From: Bimuria novae-zelandiae CBS 107.79
Taxonomy: Eukaryota; Ascomycota; Dothideomycetes; Pleosporales; Didymosphaeriaceae
Length of the DNA stretch: 64,000 nt
Assembly: GCA_010015655.1 (NCBI GenBank)
Contig: ML976657.1
Span: 1,632,910 to 1,696,909 of the forward strand
Direction of reading: 5' to 3'
Shown here: in pieces, positions 34,936-47,052 of the stretch
Layout: every line of letters starts with the position of its first letter
Numbering within the stretch: position 1 is the first letter of the stretch
The notes under the pieces: model-generated
Seen by the model: the letters and a program-made list of their open reading frames with translations, nothing else
Database searches by the model: none
What the model was told of the DNA's origin: nothing
Program-made: the position numbers and the translations under genes

Positions 34936-34951
34936 CTGCCAAGCTACGGTA

Positions 34952-35487
34952 CCGTGCCGAGACAGTCAGTGCGCAGAGACAGTCAATGCGCGCCCCAACA
35001 ATGCGACCCCTTAACTTTAACGCGACGTAACTCTATAAATATAGATCTAATTAACGATGCGATTATAGCTATTAAATCGCTAGAACTAGGAGAAGATTTT
35101 ACGTATATAGAAATTATAAAAAGATTTAGTGTTATACGCTCTACGTTAACGCGTAGGCACTAACGCGTCACGCAGGCGCGTACACTCGCTAGTAAGAATT
35201 ACTAAAACCTTAACTATTAATAAGAGAAGGAGCTCCTATAGTATATATAGTATCTTACTAAGAGAGGTCTACCTCTTATACGTTAAATAATATAGAACTT
35301 CGCATTAATTATTACTAAAAAAGATATCTTTATATAATAAGTTAATTATTTTATTAGGCGCTACCGCGACTCCTTAATCTTATAATAAATAATTAGGCTT
35401 AATAGTAATTACTATAACGCTAATTTAAAAGAATGATATAAATTTTACTTTAAGCTTTTTTATAAAAAGATTATAAAGTATAGCGTA
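34952..35487 (+). mobile_element. second pogo/Fot1-like transposon F2, left part
   Basis: It starts directly beside the F1 right end. The plus strand encodes a RIPed transposase N-terminus: NIDLINDAIIAIKSLELGED and FSVIRSTLTRRH, homologous to the F1 N-terminus but in the opposite direction. A CENP-B-type second helix-turn-helix follows through stops (TKRGLP, RRYRDSLI, near 35260-35380). It breaks off where the LTR of G1 begins at 35488; the remainder would lie beyond 64000. Confidence 0.7.
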
Positions 35488-35940
35488 TGTTACGACCACA
35501 GGAACCAGAAGAAAGGAGCCAGGTAATTACGCTAAGGAAGTAATTATTAACAGAATAGTAGAAATAACAGGACATAAAGAGGCGCGGGGCAGCTTATATT
35601 AGTAGTTACGTAATAAAGTCCCGCATAAAGGGAAGTCCTATAGGACTACCAGAGTCCCCAGGACTACGGAGTCTTGGCGGGACTACGAGGAAGAAACAGA
35701 CTAGTATATAGTGTAACGATTCTCCTATTATTGTTCCTCTCCTTATAGTTAACTTATATATCTTCTGTGCGAGTACGTTCTCCTATATAGACTAATAGTT
35801 ATCTTACTTTATTATAAGATTAAATTATCTAGCCTCGCGCTAAGTGTCGCATTAACTTATACTATTAAATAATTTATAAAGTACTACGATACCTTACTGC
35901 CCTAACTTAAATTAAAACAAGATATAAGAGCCTTATAACA
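35488..35940 (+). repeat. 5' LTR of Gypsy G1
   Basis: 453 bp, TGTTACGACC to CCTTATAACA. The R-U5 half (35710-35940) matches the LTRs of G2 (39465-39933, 59539-60007) after allowing for RIP transitions, but the U3 half differs, so G1 belongs to a different subfamily. Confidence 0.8.
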
Positions 35941-36168
35941 CTTTAACTACCTTATAGTATAATAGTAGAACCTAGTTTGACCACTATAGCTCTAGCAACT
36001 AAGGAAAAAACCTTAAGAGAAATAATTATTAAATAAGTAGCTTAAATAGCCTAGCTATAGGAAATTATTAACTAAATAAGTAAAAAAAATAAGCTAATAA
36101 GAAGATACAAAACATTAACTAAAGGCCTTAAAGCCTAAACCCTATTCTAGGAAGGGCTACCTAGGAAC

Positions 36169-36596
36169 TGTTAAGATCCCAAAGAGGTAGCTATTCTCTA
36201 AGGGGCAAAGGTTGGTTCTCGGGCAGGAGTACTGGTAGGACGGGAAAGGGTTTTAGTGATAGCTTGCGCCTGTCACTGAGGGCGTTGGTATCGAAGGTGT
36301 GTACAGCATAATCAAATCAACAAGGTTGCTTATTCAGATCCAAACGATAGATTAATAAACAGGTTAAACACAAGTAGAAGAGAGACTCCTTCTTGCGTTC
36401 CTATATACTTGTCCTGCTTGACATGCTCGAGTCGAGCGCAGCGAGCAGAGGTCTTGGCTTCTGCGTCTGCTCGACTTGCTCGAGTCGAGCGCAGCGAGCA
36501 GTCACGTGACCTCCAGGTACTGTACCTCCATTGGTTACCATAAGACCATAGGCGCTCTGGAGCCTAGCCAAGTGCCTGTAAGATCGGATCTTAACA
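36169..36596 (+). repeat. solo LTR (family TGTTAAG) in G1
   Basis: 428 bp with the duplication GGAAC on both sides (36164-36168, 36597-36601). The uninterrupted site, CTAGGAACGTTCC, is present in G2 at about 40153-40165, which proves the insertion. It is not RIPed. It includes two copies of a 20-bp-class motif, CTCGAGTCGAGCGCAGCGAG, near 36430 and 36480. Confidence 0.92.
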
Positions 36597-37111
36597 GGAA
36601 CGTTCCTAACTTAGATAGAACTATTTATCTACTATAACCGAGGAAAGTTTAACATGGAATAAGATAAGATCCTAGTTACCTATATAAATATATAAGATAA
36701 GGTAGCCGTATAAGCTAGACTAATAATTAATAACTTCTTTAAGAATAGTAAAGTAAAGGATTATAATTTAGACGCTACTAAGGATATCTTTAAAGACTAA
36801 AAGTTATTTCGTAAGGCTATAAAAGAAATATTTAGCACTATTAATAAAGGATATTAAGCTAAAATACGCCTTTAACGACTACATTAGGAGAAATTAGCGG
36901 TACTCTATACATTAGAGTTTAAATAGATTGTGGTAAAACTTAATAGATAGGGGGAAGCCCTACTTATAATTACCTACTATAATAGGCTAAAGAAATTAGT
37001 TAAAGATAAATTAGTCTACTAAGGAAAAGTAAATAACCTAAAAGAACTTATTAATAATATAATTAAAGTAGATAATTACCTATATAAACGTAAGCTAGAA
37101 AGACAGCACGG

Positions 37112-38485
37112 TACAGTACTAGGTCAAAAGTATTGCACCTCGCTTAACGCATCTACCCTACAACACGCTCGCGCGCGCAACGCTGCACAACTTTAACGCG
37201 CTCTACCTCTACTAAATCTTGTCTAATTTTTTTTTAAAAACACCTGCAATCGAATGCGCTCGTCCGAATTAATAGAGAGCAATCAACGCCTAATCCTCGA
37301 TTATTATTAGCGCGGCGAGAAACACTAGGAGATCGCCAACTTGTTTGGCGTCAATCGAAGCACCATAACGCGTACGCTGCAGCGCTGGCGAAAACACCAA
37401 ACCACAGCATCGCTGCAACGCTCAGGGCGTCCAAAAGTACTTCATGAGCGAGATGCTCATCGTCTGAAGCATGCCGTCCGAAAATACCCCAAGATTACAT
37501 ATGCAGAGCTGCCTGCAGAGGCAGGTCTCGCGACAGCTACCCCGACGCGTCCTCGGCCACCTTCACACTCCACCATGTATCGTACGCTCAAGAAGAAAAA
37601 CATAACAAACTGGCGCTGCGCGAAGCGACCCAGGTTATCTAAATCGCATGCAAAAATAAGGCGTGCCTTTGTACGTACGTGGCGTAATTTTAATTTTCGG
37701 CGACGCTGCATCAAGTTCTCGGACGAGTGCTCCGTGCAACGCAACGCCGGCGGCGACACTAAGTAGTATTTTCGATACCTAGCTAAGAAATACAGCAGAC
37801 AGATAATTACTAAGGTTTCTAAATCGTCTGGTATATGCCAGATGGTCTGGGGCGCTATATGGCTCGACGAACGTGGCCATCCTCGAAGAAGTCCAATTGT
37901 CATCATGCAGCGCGATCTAGACGCTCCCCGGCATGGGTACAGCGCTGAATCGTACATAAAAACACTACGAGAAGGTCTATTGCCTCATTATCGTCCTGGG
38001 CAAATATTTATGCAAGACAACGCGGGCATCCATAGATCGCGCAAAGTCAAGTTGTTCCTGGAGTCACATGGCATCTGGACCATGGAGTGGCCTCCGTATT
38101 CTCCAGACCTCAACCCAATCGAGCATATATAGCAATACATGAAAAAGCTCATACATAAGCTTCATCCAGAGCTCCGTACAATGGGTGACTCCGCAGAGGC
38201 ACAAGAAGCTTTATGCGACGCTATTCATGAAGCATGGTGGGCAGTACCGAATGCGCTCATCAAGAAGCTCATTTACAGCATGCCCAGCCGCCTCTCCGCC
38301 GTACGACGTGCGCACGGCTGGCAAACAAAGTATTAAGTAGAGAATATCTCCAGCATGACGGAGAATCAAAAATCGTTAAAATCTATATACAAATCGTTAA
38401 GTTATGTATTCTTGAAGATGCGCCAAATATCTCCCAATTCGGCCTAGTTCCCACGGTGGTGCAAGACTTTTGACGACCCACTGTA
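37112..38485 (+). mobile_element. Tc1-type DNA transposon in G1, full length
   Basis: 1.37 kb between TA dinucleotides (37112-37113, 38484-38485), with imperfect inverted ends (CAGTACTAGGTCAAAAG at left; CAGTGGGTCGTCAAAAG in complement at right). The empty site is seen in G2 at 45048-45090, where the same sequence runs through a single TA. Its right 328 bp match the start of the window. Base composition is normal in a heavily RIPed host, so it arrived after that host was mutated. Confidence 0.92.
37341..38336 (+). pseudogene. Tc1-type transposase (DD34E), two nonsense codons
   Basis: An N-terminal helix-turn-helix (FGVNRSTITRTLQRW) is followed by a linker and the RNase-H-fold core. The triad is visible: Asp in KFSDECSVQ, Asp in MQDNAGIHRSRKVK and Glu in WPPYSPDLNPIEHI, with 34 residues between the last two, the Tc1 spacing. 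TAG codons interrupt it at 37764-37766 and 38130-38132, both at places where the family has Trp. The frame is otherwise intact over 331 codons. The listed start is the first Met in an open stretch; the true start is perhaps 80 bp upstream. Confidence 0.88.
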
Positions 38486-39464
38486 CTAGGCTACTTACTA
38501 GAAAAGAAAACTAATCTAGACCCGCAAGAAGAGACTAGGACGGAGATGTTATTATAACTAATAAAGCCTAATAGTATAAAAAGAAAAACGGCAAGGGAAA
38601 ACAGCCATACAAGAAGAGTTACTAGGGCAAGAACGGCATCTCGCAGGAAGAACAAGAACGGAGGTTTAAAAACAAAGCCTGCCTCTAATGTAGCAAGTAA
38701 GGCCACTTCGCTAAAGACTACAAAGGTTAGGAGACTAAGGTTAATATAACTAACCTCTTACAAGTGGTCATGGCCACCCTTACGCCGGCGGAAGCTAACG
38801 AAGTGGATCTCACGCAGGAGATCCTGGAGCTAATAGAAGAGGAAGAGGAATAAAAGACCATTCCTAAGTACTAGATCTTCTAAAGACTGACCGACGACAC
38901 CTGCTAGATGTGCAGCAGTACGCTACATTAATCGTCTTAGTGTGAGGCAAAAGTGATTATCTAGGGGGCACACGCATGGGACGCCTACTGGCTAGCGGAG
39001 AAGCTATAGGGGCGCCTAAAATAATACCTACGCCAGGTCACGATACAGAAACAATATAAATACGCTAAGTGGTGGCAATGCAGGCGCAAAGGATACTAAT
39101 AATACTTTAAAACTAAAGTTAAAGCCTTTTATTTTTAAAAAAAATTAAAATACTATAGGCTAAAGTAGAGCTAGTGCAGCGTGCCTAATAACTACTATAA
39201 GTACTTTTTAGCCTATTAGGCTAAGTATTATAAATAGAATAGCTAGTACTAATATTTTAACATTACTTGTAAGCTATATAAGTAATAAAAGTTTAAAATA
39301 GACTAGTTCCTTTAGGGCCTAGATTCCTATAGCACTAGTATAACAATAGGGAATACGTAGCTAGGAAGAGACGTAGATTACTTATTAATTAGGTAAGAAT
39401 AATATAACCTATAGTGCTTTATATACCTAAGCCTATAGAAAGAAGTAGCTTCTTTAAATAACTA

Positions 39465-39933
39465 TGTTACGAACCAGAACAGGATGATAGGGGGATGGGC
39501 GCTTATAAGGACAGGCGACCAAGAAACAGGTTAACAAGTGCGCTAAGGAGCTAACCTTAAGGTCACGTGACTACTTAGTTAATTAGCAGTACTAAGTAAC
39601 AAAGCAAGGCACGTAACTACTTAGTTAATTAGTAGTACTAAGTAACGAAGCAAGGCACGTGACTAATTAGTTAATTAGTAGTACTAAGTAACTAAGCACG
39701 TAGATATATATATAGAATGGTTTCCTTTATTATGCTCCTTATAGTTAACTTATATATCTTCTATGCGAGTATGTTCTCCTATACAGACTAATAGTTATCT
39801 TACTTTATAAGATTAGATTGTTTAGCCTCGCGCTAAGTGTCGCATTAACTTATACTATTAAATAATCCGTGAAGCACCACGATACCTTACCGCCTTAACT
39901 TAGATTAGAATAAGGTGTAAGCGCCTTATAACA
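39465..39933 (+). repeat. 5' LTR of Gypsy G2
   Basis: 469 bp, TGTTACGAACC to CCTTATAACA. Includes three imperfect direct repeats of about 50 bp around the core ACTACTTAGTTAATTAG-AGTACTAAGTAAC (39560-39690). Confidence 0.9.
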
Positions 39934-40354
39934 CTTTAACTACCCTATAGTATAATAGTAGGACCTAGTTTAACCACCGCAGCTCTAGCACCTAAGGAAA
40001 AGACCCTAAAAGAGATAGTTATTAAATAAGTAACTTAAATAGCCTAGCTATAAGAAATTATTAACTAGATAAGCGAAAAAATAAGCTAATAGGAAGATGC
40101 AAAACATTAACTAAAAGTCCTAAAGCCTAAACCCTATTCTAGGAAGGGCCACCTAGGAACGTTCCTAATCTAGATAGAACTATTTATCTACTATAACCTA
40201 GGAAGGTTTAACATAGAATAAGATAAGATTCTAGTTACCTGTATAAACATGCAAGATAAGGCAGCCGTATAGGCTAGACTAATAATTAATAACTTTTTTA
40301 AGAATAGTAAAGTAAAGGATTATAATTTAGACGCTACTAAAGACGCTTTTAAGG

Positions 40355-40604
40355 TGTCTGCACTGCCTCGCCTTCCGCGCTAAGGGAACTGTGTAACCCA
40401 ATCATACCCTTGTACCCCCTCACTTCTAGTTAACCTGATACTGTACCGAAACCCCTTCGCCTCCACACTACCTGGTACTCGCTCACATCCACGAGAACTG
40501 GAAGGAAGGTATATAGAACTATTACAGAACACACAGAAAATACAGATACTAGATACTAAAGACAGAGAGTTACTTGTTCATTCCTTGCTACCTGTGAACC
40601 GACA
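40355..40604 (+). repeat. 5' LTR of Copia C2
   Basis: 250 bp, TGTCTGCACTGCC to GTGAACCGACA, of normal composition and not visibly RIPed. It differs from the 3' LTR by only a few bases. Confidence 0.92.
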
Positions 40605-43600
40605 CTGATTAGTGGTTACCCTCACAGTCGATGCTATAAGAAATAACCACAGACAGCAAGGAGAACCAGAAGAGACACGATAAGGGGTATAGTAATACCC
40701 TAAACTATGTGCTAACGAGACCCTAAGCGTTTACCTAGGTCTCCGTGTCTATTACGCCTTTGCCGAAAGCTCGCGCGTCGTAGCCTACTATTAAGTAATA
40801 AGGACTCTAAGCGTTTACCTAAGTCCTTATCTATTACGCTCTACAGTACCCGCCACTAATAGTACTATTAATAAACCTGTGTCTTACTCTCTTAAAGAGA
40901 CGCCTTACGACCCTTAAATCGCTTTCCCACGATGCCTTTTACTAACCACCTTACAAAGGAAGAACAGGCGCTTATTAACAAGGATAGTTAAGGCTAGCCC
41001 CTTAATGTTAATAAGAATACAGACATCACGAAAATTAATATAAAGAGTGTAAACACATACATCCTCTTCTACTACTGGATCTCCCGAAACAAAGAATAGG
41101 AGGACTATGAGCTATAGGAGCAGATAACTATTATTTTTAAAGGATAGCTAAAAGAACTCTTTAACAAAGGCAACAAATCTCTTATTACTAAATTATAAGA
41201 CTACCTACGTAAGTAAGGCGTCTTTATAGCTAAGAATAGCAAGTTAATTGCCTATAACATCGTAGAAGCGCTATAGGGCGACTATTACGAATAGACTAAT
41301 AAAGAGGTTGCTCACTAGCTTAAAATAAATAAGAGGTTTAACTTGCGCTTTAATCTAAATCTTGCGACATCGCCTCTATATAATACGCCTTTGTTATAGT
41401 AATCTTCTTAATAACCCTCTGCGCACCTTGCTTCTCCTTAACTAGCTCTAATAGCACGCACTATCTACTAACCTATACCTTTACTAAAATGGCAGCCTAC
41501 TACATACCTGCCCCCTTATTAGCAGCACAACGCGCCTTTATCCTCTACGCAGTAGCTGAACTAGTATAATACGTACAACCCCTATCTGCAGCACGAAAGC
41601 CCTATAGACGCTACACGTCTTAACAACGCACATTAACTTATTACAGACCTCTGCAAGCTATACGATAATAAGAAGCGCTTTAGAGGTGAGCTATATAACG
41701 TGTTTAACACTAAATTTAGAATCTTCTAAGATAATTGTAGTAAGATAGGGCTACTTAAGTAACACTAGGATTAAGCTTTTTCTATTATACTAAAAGACAG
41801 AGCGTCTAACTACTACTATAACCGCCTCGCGGGTCAGGGCTATGATCTTAAGATAATAATAGGTATAACGAAGAGCTACTTCTATAATAAGGAGAATCGT
41901 TAATTATACCTTAGTAAGTAGAGAACGACTACGCTAGCACGTATAATTAGCGCCTACCTTAATAAATCTTGTCTTAATACTCTCTAATTACTTATTAATA
42001 AGCTCTAGAAGCTTTAACGCGGGCTAGGCTATAACTACTAAGGTAACAACGTGCTGCGCGAATAACTACTTAACGCGTATAGCGGTATTAAGAACTGCAA
42101 CCTTGCCCTCTTCGCCCTAGCGCCTACTTTTAAAGGCCTCTGCTCTACTCTACGCTTATCTATTGGCGCTGCTGTTATTAAAAAGGCTATAAGAGAGGTA
42201 CGACGGGTATACGAGACGCGCCAAATTAACGATGCGCTAGCAACGCGTAATAGACCTATAACGCTTGAAATAACTATACTACCTATTAACTCCGACGTGC
42301 GCGTCTGGCGCGAGAAGGATGGATGGATAGGGTCCTATAAGCTTATTACTATAACAAATAAGACCTGTACAATACAGCTGCCGCATGGCCCTACAAATTT
42401 CCGCTTAACGGTTGTTAAGCCGTACTACACGGATACCTCCCCGACAAACAACGAACCAGCCACGCCACTAGCGATTGACAATAAGGATGATAGCCACCTG
42501 ATAGATATGCTAGATAACGGAGACAATAACTAAGACAAAGATAGTAAAACTAGTATAACTAACTAGTATTAAGAACAAGCTTCTGAACTCCCTTAACGAA
42601 AACGCGGCCAACCTAAAGGTAGTAAGAATAAGCCTAAAGCCACTATAGCCCGCGCAAACCCTCTTAGGATAGCTTGTGCGGCTCCTATAGCGTACACTGT
42701 TTACACAGCGCCTAACGAAGCTCACATAATAGAGGTCTTTATAACGTATAAAGAGAACACTAACTGGCTACTTTCTGTTTAGTTACGTAAAGAGCAAAGG
42801 ATAACTACACCTAGCTAACTATTTAAGCTATTAGATAATAAGGAAATTGATAGCCTTATTGCTAATGGAGTCTTTCGCTTTGAGTAATACGATCCCTGTA
42901 AGCACTAAGGACGGATTTTTAAGTCGTGACTAGTACGCGAAATTAAAGGCAAGACTACTGCTACCCTATATAAGAAATTACGCCTTATAGTGCAAGGCTA
43001 TTAAGACAACAGCAAAGTAATAATCCTTACCTAATTGCTAACTATTTAGCGAGCTAGCTAACGAATTATACTAGCTATTGCTCCTTCACTCATGCGTAAT
43101 AGAGTTACATTAATAAATAGAGAGATCTCGCTCTGGCTGCGAGATATTACCTAAGTATATGTATAGTCACGTATAAAGCTTAACTAAGTAGTTATCGCCC
43201 ACTTACCTAAGGAAATTGAATACAAGTATCTACCTGGCACGGTCATGATAGTTGAGAAGCCCCTATATGGCCTAGCTAAAGCTAGTACCTATTAGTAGGC
43301 AACGTACAGCGCTTATTATAAGGAAAAGCTTTATATAAAGACCTTAACATATAACCTATGCCTGCTTGTGACCACTATCTAGGACGCCTTTGGTATAGTA
43401 GGCATGTAGACTAACAACATACTTATTCTCGCGAATAAATGTTTCTCTAACCTAGAGGAAAAGGAGTTAACGTTTACAGCTAAGCTAAAGGAAAAGCTAA
43501 CACCTACTACTTTATTAATTTTTAATAGCTATATCCTATCGATTAATCACACTGGCAAGCTCTTACTACGATAAAAGAATTAGGGTAAGAAGATTTAGCT

Positions 43601-44495
43601 TATTAACGCAAGCTTAGCTAACTATTAATAATAGTACGTTAAGTAAAGGGCTTGCGGCGCCTACATCGCGAGCATCTGCTAACTAGAGGTAACTTTTAAC
43701 CTCTCTGTTACCGCACAAACTTAGGAGCCTACTGTTAATAACGTTAACGCGTTGAACAAACGCCTATAGTAGTAACTAAATAATCTTAATCGTGGCCTTA
43801 CCTATAAGGCACTTAACCTAGCTTAGGCTAAAGTCTTTATGTTTATTAATAGCTCCTTCGCAAACAACAAAGATTTAAGTAGCTAAATTGGCTACATAAT
43901 TATAGTAGCTATGGAAGACGCTGCTAACACGGAGTTTACTATTTATGGCAATCTTATTCACTAGAGCTCCGCGAAGAGCAAACGCGTGACTTAGAGCGTC
44001 CTTACGTTAGAGATCTACGTAATGGTAGGAGGCGTTGACCTCGCCTACTCTATCACCTTAACGCTTGCTATGGTTACAAAGCAGCTTAGTCTGCTATCTC
44101 TCCCCCTAGTAGTTTGTACAGACTCATACTCACTGTATGAGTGTATTGTTAAGCTAGGAACGACTAAGGAAAAACGACTAATAATTAATATTATGGCCTT
44201 ACGTCAATCCTATAAGAGAAGGGAGTTATTTAAGGTTTGATAGGTAAATAGCTAAGATAACCCTGTCGACGCTATAACAAAAACATCGCTAAATAAAGCC
44301 CTAGAAACTCTTATTAATACAAACTCGCTGCGCATACGAGTTGACGGATAGGTAACACGCAAGGACCCTACAAACTAGCTCTAATAATAATTACGATAAC
44401 TACTATAGTTATTACCTTTTAACTTTCGTAAACAGCCTCTCTAGTAAGTGTACACTTAATCCACACTTATTTTACTATAAAAGAAAAGCTGCCAG

Positions 44496-44745
44496 TGTCT
44501 GCACTGCCTCGCCTTCCGCGCTAAGGGAACTGTGTAACCTAATCATACCCTTGTACCCCCTCACTTCCAGTTAACCTGATACTGTACCGAAACCCCTTCG
44601 CCTCCACACTACCTGGTACTCGCTCACATCCACGAGAACTGGAAGGAAGGTATATAGAACTATTACAGAACACACAGAAAATACAGACACTAGATACCAA
44701 AGACAGAGAGTTACTTGTTCATTCCTTGCTACCTGTGAACCGACA
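44496..44745 (+). repeat. 3' LTR of Copia C2
   Basis: 250 bp, almost identical to 40355-40604. The four differences I see are all C-to-T in a CpA context (three in the 5' copy, one in this one). Confidence 0.92.
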
Positions 44746-46928
44746 TAAGGACTAAGAGTCCTTTTATAAGGCTATAAAAGGAATATTTAGCACTATTAAT
44801 AAAGGATATTAAGCTAAAATACGCCTCTAACGCCTACGTTAAGAAAAATTAGTAGTACTCTATACACTAGAGTTTAAACAGATCGTGGCAGAACTCGACG
44901 GATGGGGGGAAGCCCCACTTATAATTACCTACTATAATAGACTAAAAGAATTAGTTAAAGACGAATTAGTCCACTAAGGAAAAGCAAACGACCTAGAAAA
45001 ACTTATTAATAATGTAATTAAAGTATATAATTGCCTATACGAACGCAAGCTAGAAAAATAGTATAGTACTAGGCTATTTACTAGAAAAGAGAATTGATCT
45101 AGGCCTGCAGGGAGAGACTAGGACGGAGATGTTATTATAACTAATAAAGCCTAATAGTATAAAAAGAAAAACGGCAAGGGAAAACAGCCGTACAGACTAA
45201 AGAAGAGTTACTAGGGCAAGAATAGCATCTTGCAGGAAGAGCGAGAACGGAGGTTTAAAGATAAAGCCTACCTCTAATATAGCAAGCAAGGCCACTTCGC
45301 CAAAAACTATAATAGTTAGGAGACTAAGGTTAATACGACTAATCTCCTACGAGTGGCTATAGCCACCCTCACGCTAGCAGAAGCCAACGAAGTAGATCTT
45401 ACGCAGGAGATTCTAGAGCTAATAAAAGAAGAAGAGGAACAAAAGACCCTTCCTAAGTACTAGATCTTCTAAAGACTGGCTAACGACACCTGCTAGATAT
45501 GCAGCAGTACGCTACATTAATTGTCTTAGTGTGAGGTAAAAGTAATTGTCTAGGGGGCACACGCATGGGACGCCTACTGGCTAGCAGAGAAGCTGTAGGG
45601 GCGCCCAAAGCAATACCTACGCCAGATCACGATACAGGAACGATATAAACACGCCAAGTGGTGGCAATGCACGCGCAAAGGATGCTAATAATATTTTAAG
45701 GCTAAAGTTAAGGCTTTTTATTTTTTAGAAGGTTTAAAATATTATAGGCTAAAATAGAGCTAGTGCAGCGTGCCTAACAACTACTATAAATACTTTTTAG
45801 CTTATTAGACTAAGCACTATAAGTAGAATAGCTAGCACTAATATTTTAATATTACCTGCGAGATATATAAGTAATAGAAGTTTAAGATAGGTTAGTTCCC
45901 TTAGGGCTTAGACCCCCGCGACACTAGCACGATAATAGGGAATATATAGCTAAGGAAAGACGCGGACCACCTATTAATTAAATAAAAATAATACAACCTA
46001 TAGTGCTTCGCATACCTAAGCCTATAGGAAGAAGTAGCTTCTTTAGATAGCTACTTAAGGCATAACGCATTAGCCTAGAACAAGTGCCTTACTCTAAACT
46101 GCCCGTAACATAAGATACTAGGAGTATATAAGTCTAATAAGATTAAAGAGACCTATACACTATATTAATAGTAATATAAGTAGCACTAAATTAAGGAAGT
46201 CTTAAAGCTAGCACGACTTAAAGGTTAGATCTAAGAGGTAAAGGCCTTATAGGGGGTCTAAAACAAGTCCGAAAACTTAAAAAACTAAATTATTACTAGG
46301 CAACGAGCTATACTAGTAATAGTATAATTATTATAGCTTATTAAGTAGACACTTGCAGAGTCGAGAAGCGCTTAATTAAAGATATTATAGTATATAAATA
46401 TTATGTTATAGCACTAATTAACCTAGGAGTAGACGCGTGTCTAATCTCCCCGCGAGTAGTTAAAAAATATAATATGCTATATTATAATAAGAGGATACTA
46501 CTATAAATAGGACTTGCGAACGGGACCTAATTATAAGGATATAGTAATAGTTAGCTACGCCTTAAGACGGCGCTAGTATAAGTTAACATTAAAGGCCTAG
46601 AAAGCCAACATGTTTTCACTATTACAAAGATAGGAGACATTAAAGCTATTATAGGATACAAATAGCTATAGTAACATAATCTATAAATAAACTAGATTAA
46701 ATAAATAATCCTTCCCTAAAGTCTACCAGCGACGGCTTAGGAGAGCCCTGGTAAAAGGGAAACTCCTTAAAAACCTCAGGCAAGAAAGGGGAGCCGACTA
46801 TCTAGGATATAAGAAATATTAGTATATAAGATAGATAGGATTTTAAAGCAACACCTAAAGCGGGTGCACTGTATATAGGTCCGGGAGACTAAAATAGTCC
46901 TAGACAACCCTAGTCTATTAGAAGAATA

Positions 46929-47052
46929 TGTCAGAGTAAAGAGGCTCTAAGAAAGGGAAGGAACTGCGTTGATTGTAGAGTAACGAGAGACTGACAGACT
47001 ATATACTCTGGGACCTGCCAAGGAGCTAACCATGAATATCCTAGCCGTAACA
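46929..47052 (-). repeat. 3' LTR of Copia C3
   Basis: 124 bp, TGTCAGAG to CCGTAACA on the plus strand. It differs from the other LTR at two bases, both RIP-type (CA to TA, TG to TA), close to the RIPed host DNA. Confidence 0.9.

Larger units (their letters stand above)
32388..34951 (-). mobile_element. pogo/Fot1-like DNA transposon F1
   Basis: Inverted ends of about 49 bp (CCGTAGCTTGGCAGTTGG...) lie at 32390-32438 and, complemented, 34901-34949, each next to TA (32388-32389, 34950-34951). Without the nested LTR the unit is about 2.1 kb. It carries one transposase gene on the minus strand. The part nearest the right end has near-normal composition; the left part is RIPed. It marks the left border of a transposon nest that fills the rest of the window. 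Confidence 0.85.
40355..44745 (+). mobile_element. Copia LTR retrotransposon C2, RIPed inside
   Basis: 4.39 kb with LTRs of 250 bp and the duplication TAAGG (40350-40354, 44746-44750) in G2. The G2 sequence is continuous across the removed element. Recognisable plus-strand scraps: a post-integrase VWREKDGWIGSYKL region at 42297-42533 (with PHGPTNFRLTVVKPYYT) and the RNase H end at 44022-44240 (VCTDSYSLYECIVKLGTTKE). These two frames are the longest left open. Order integrase before reverse transcriptase and RNase H places it in Ty1/Copia. Confidence 0.88.
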
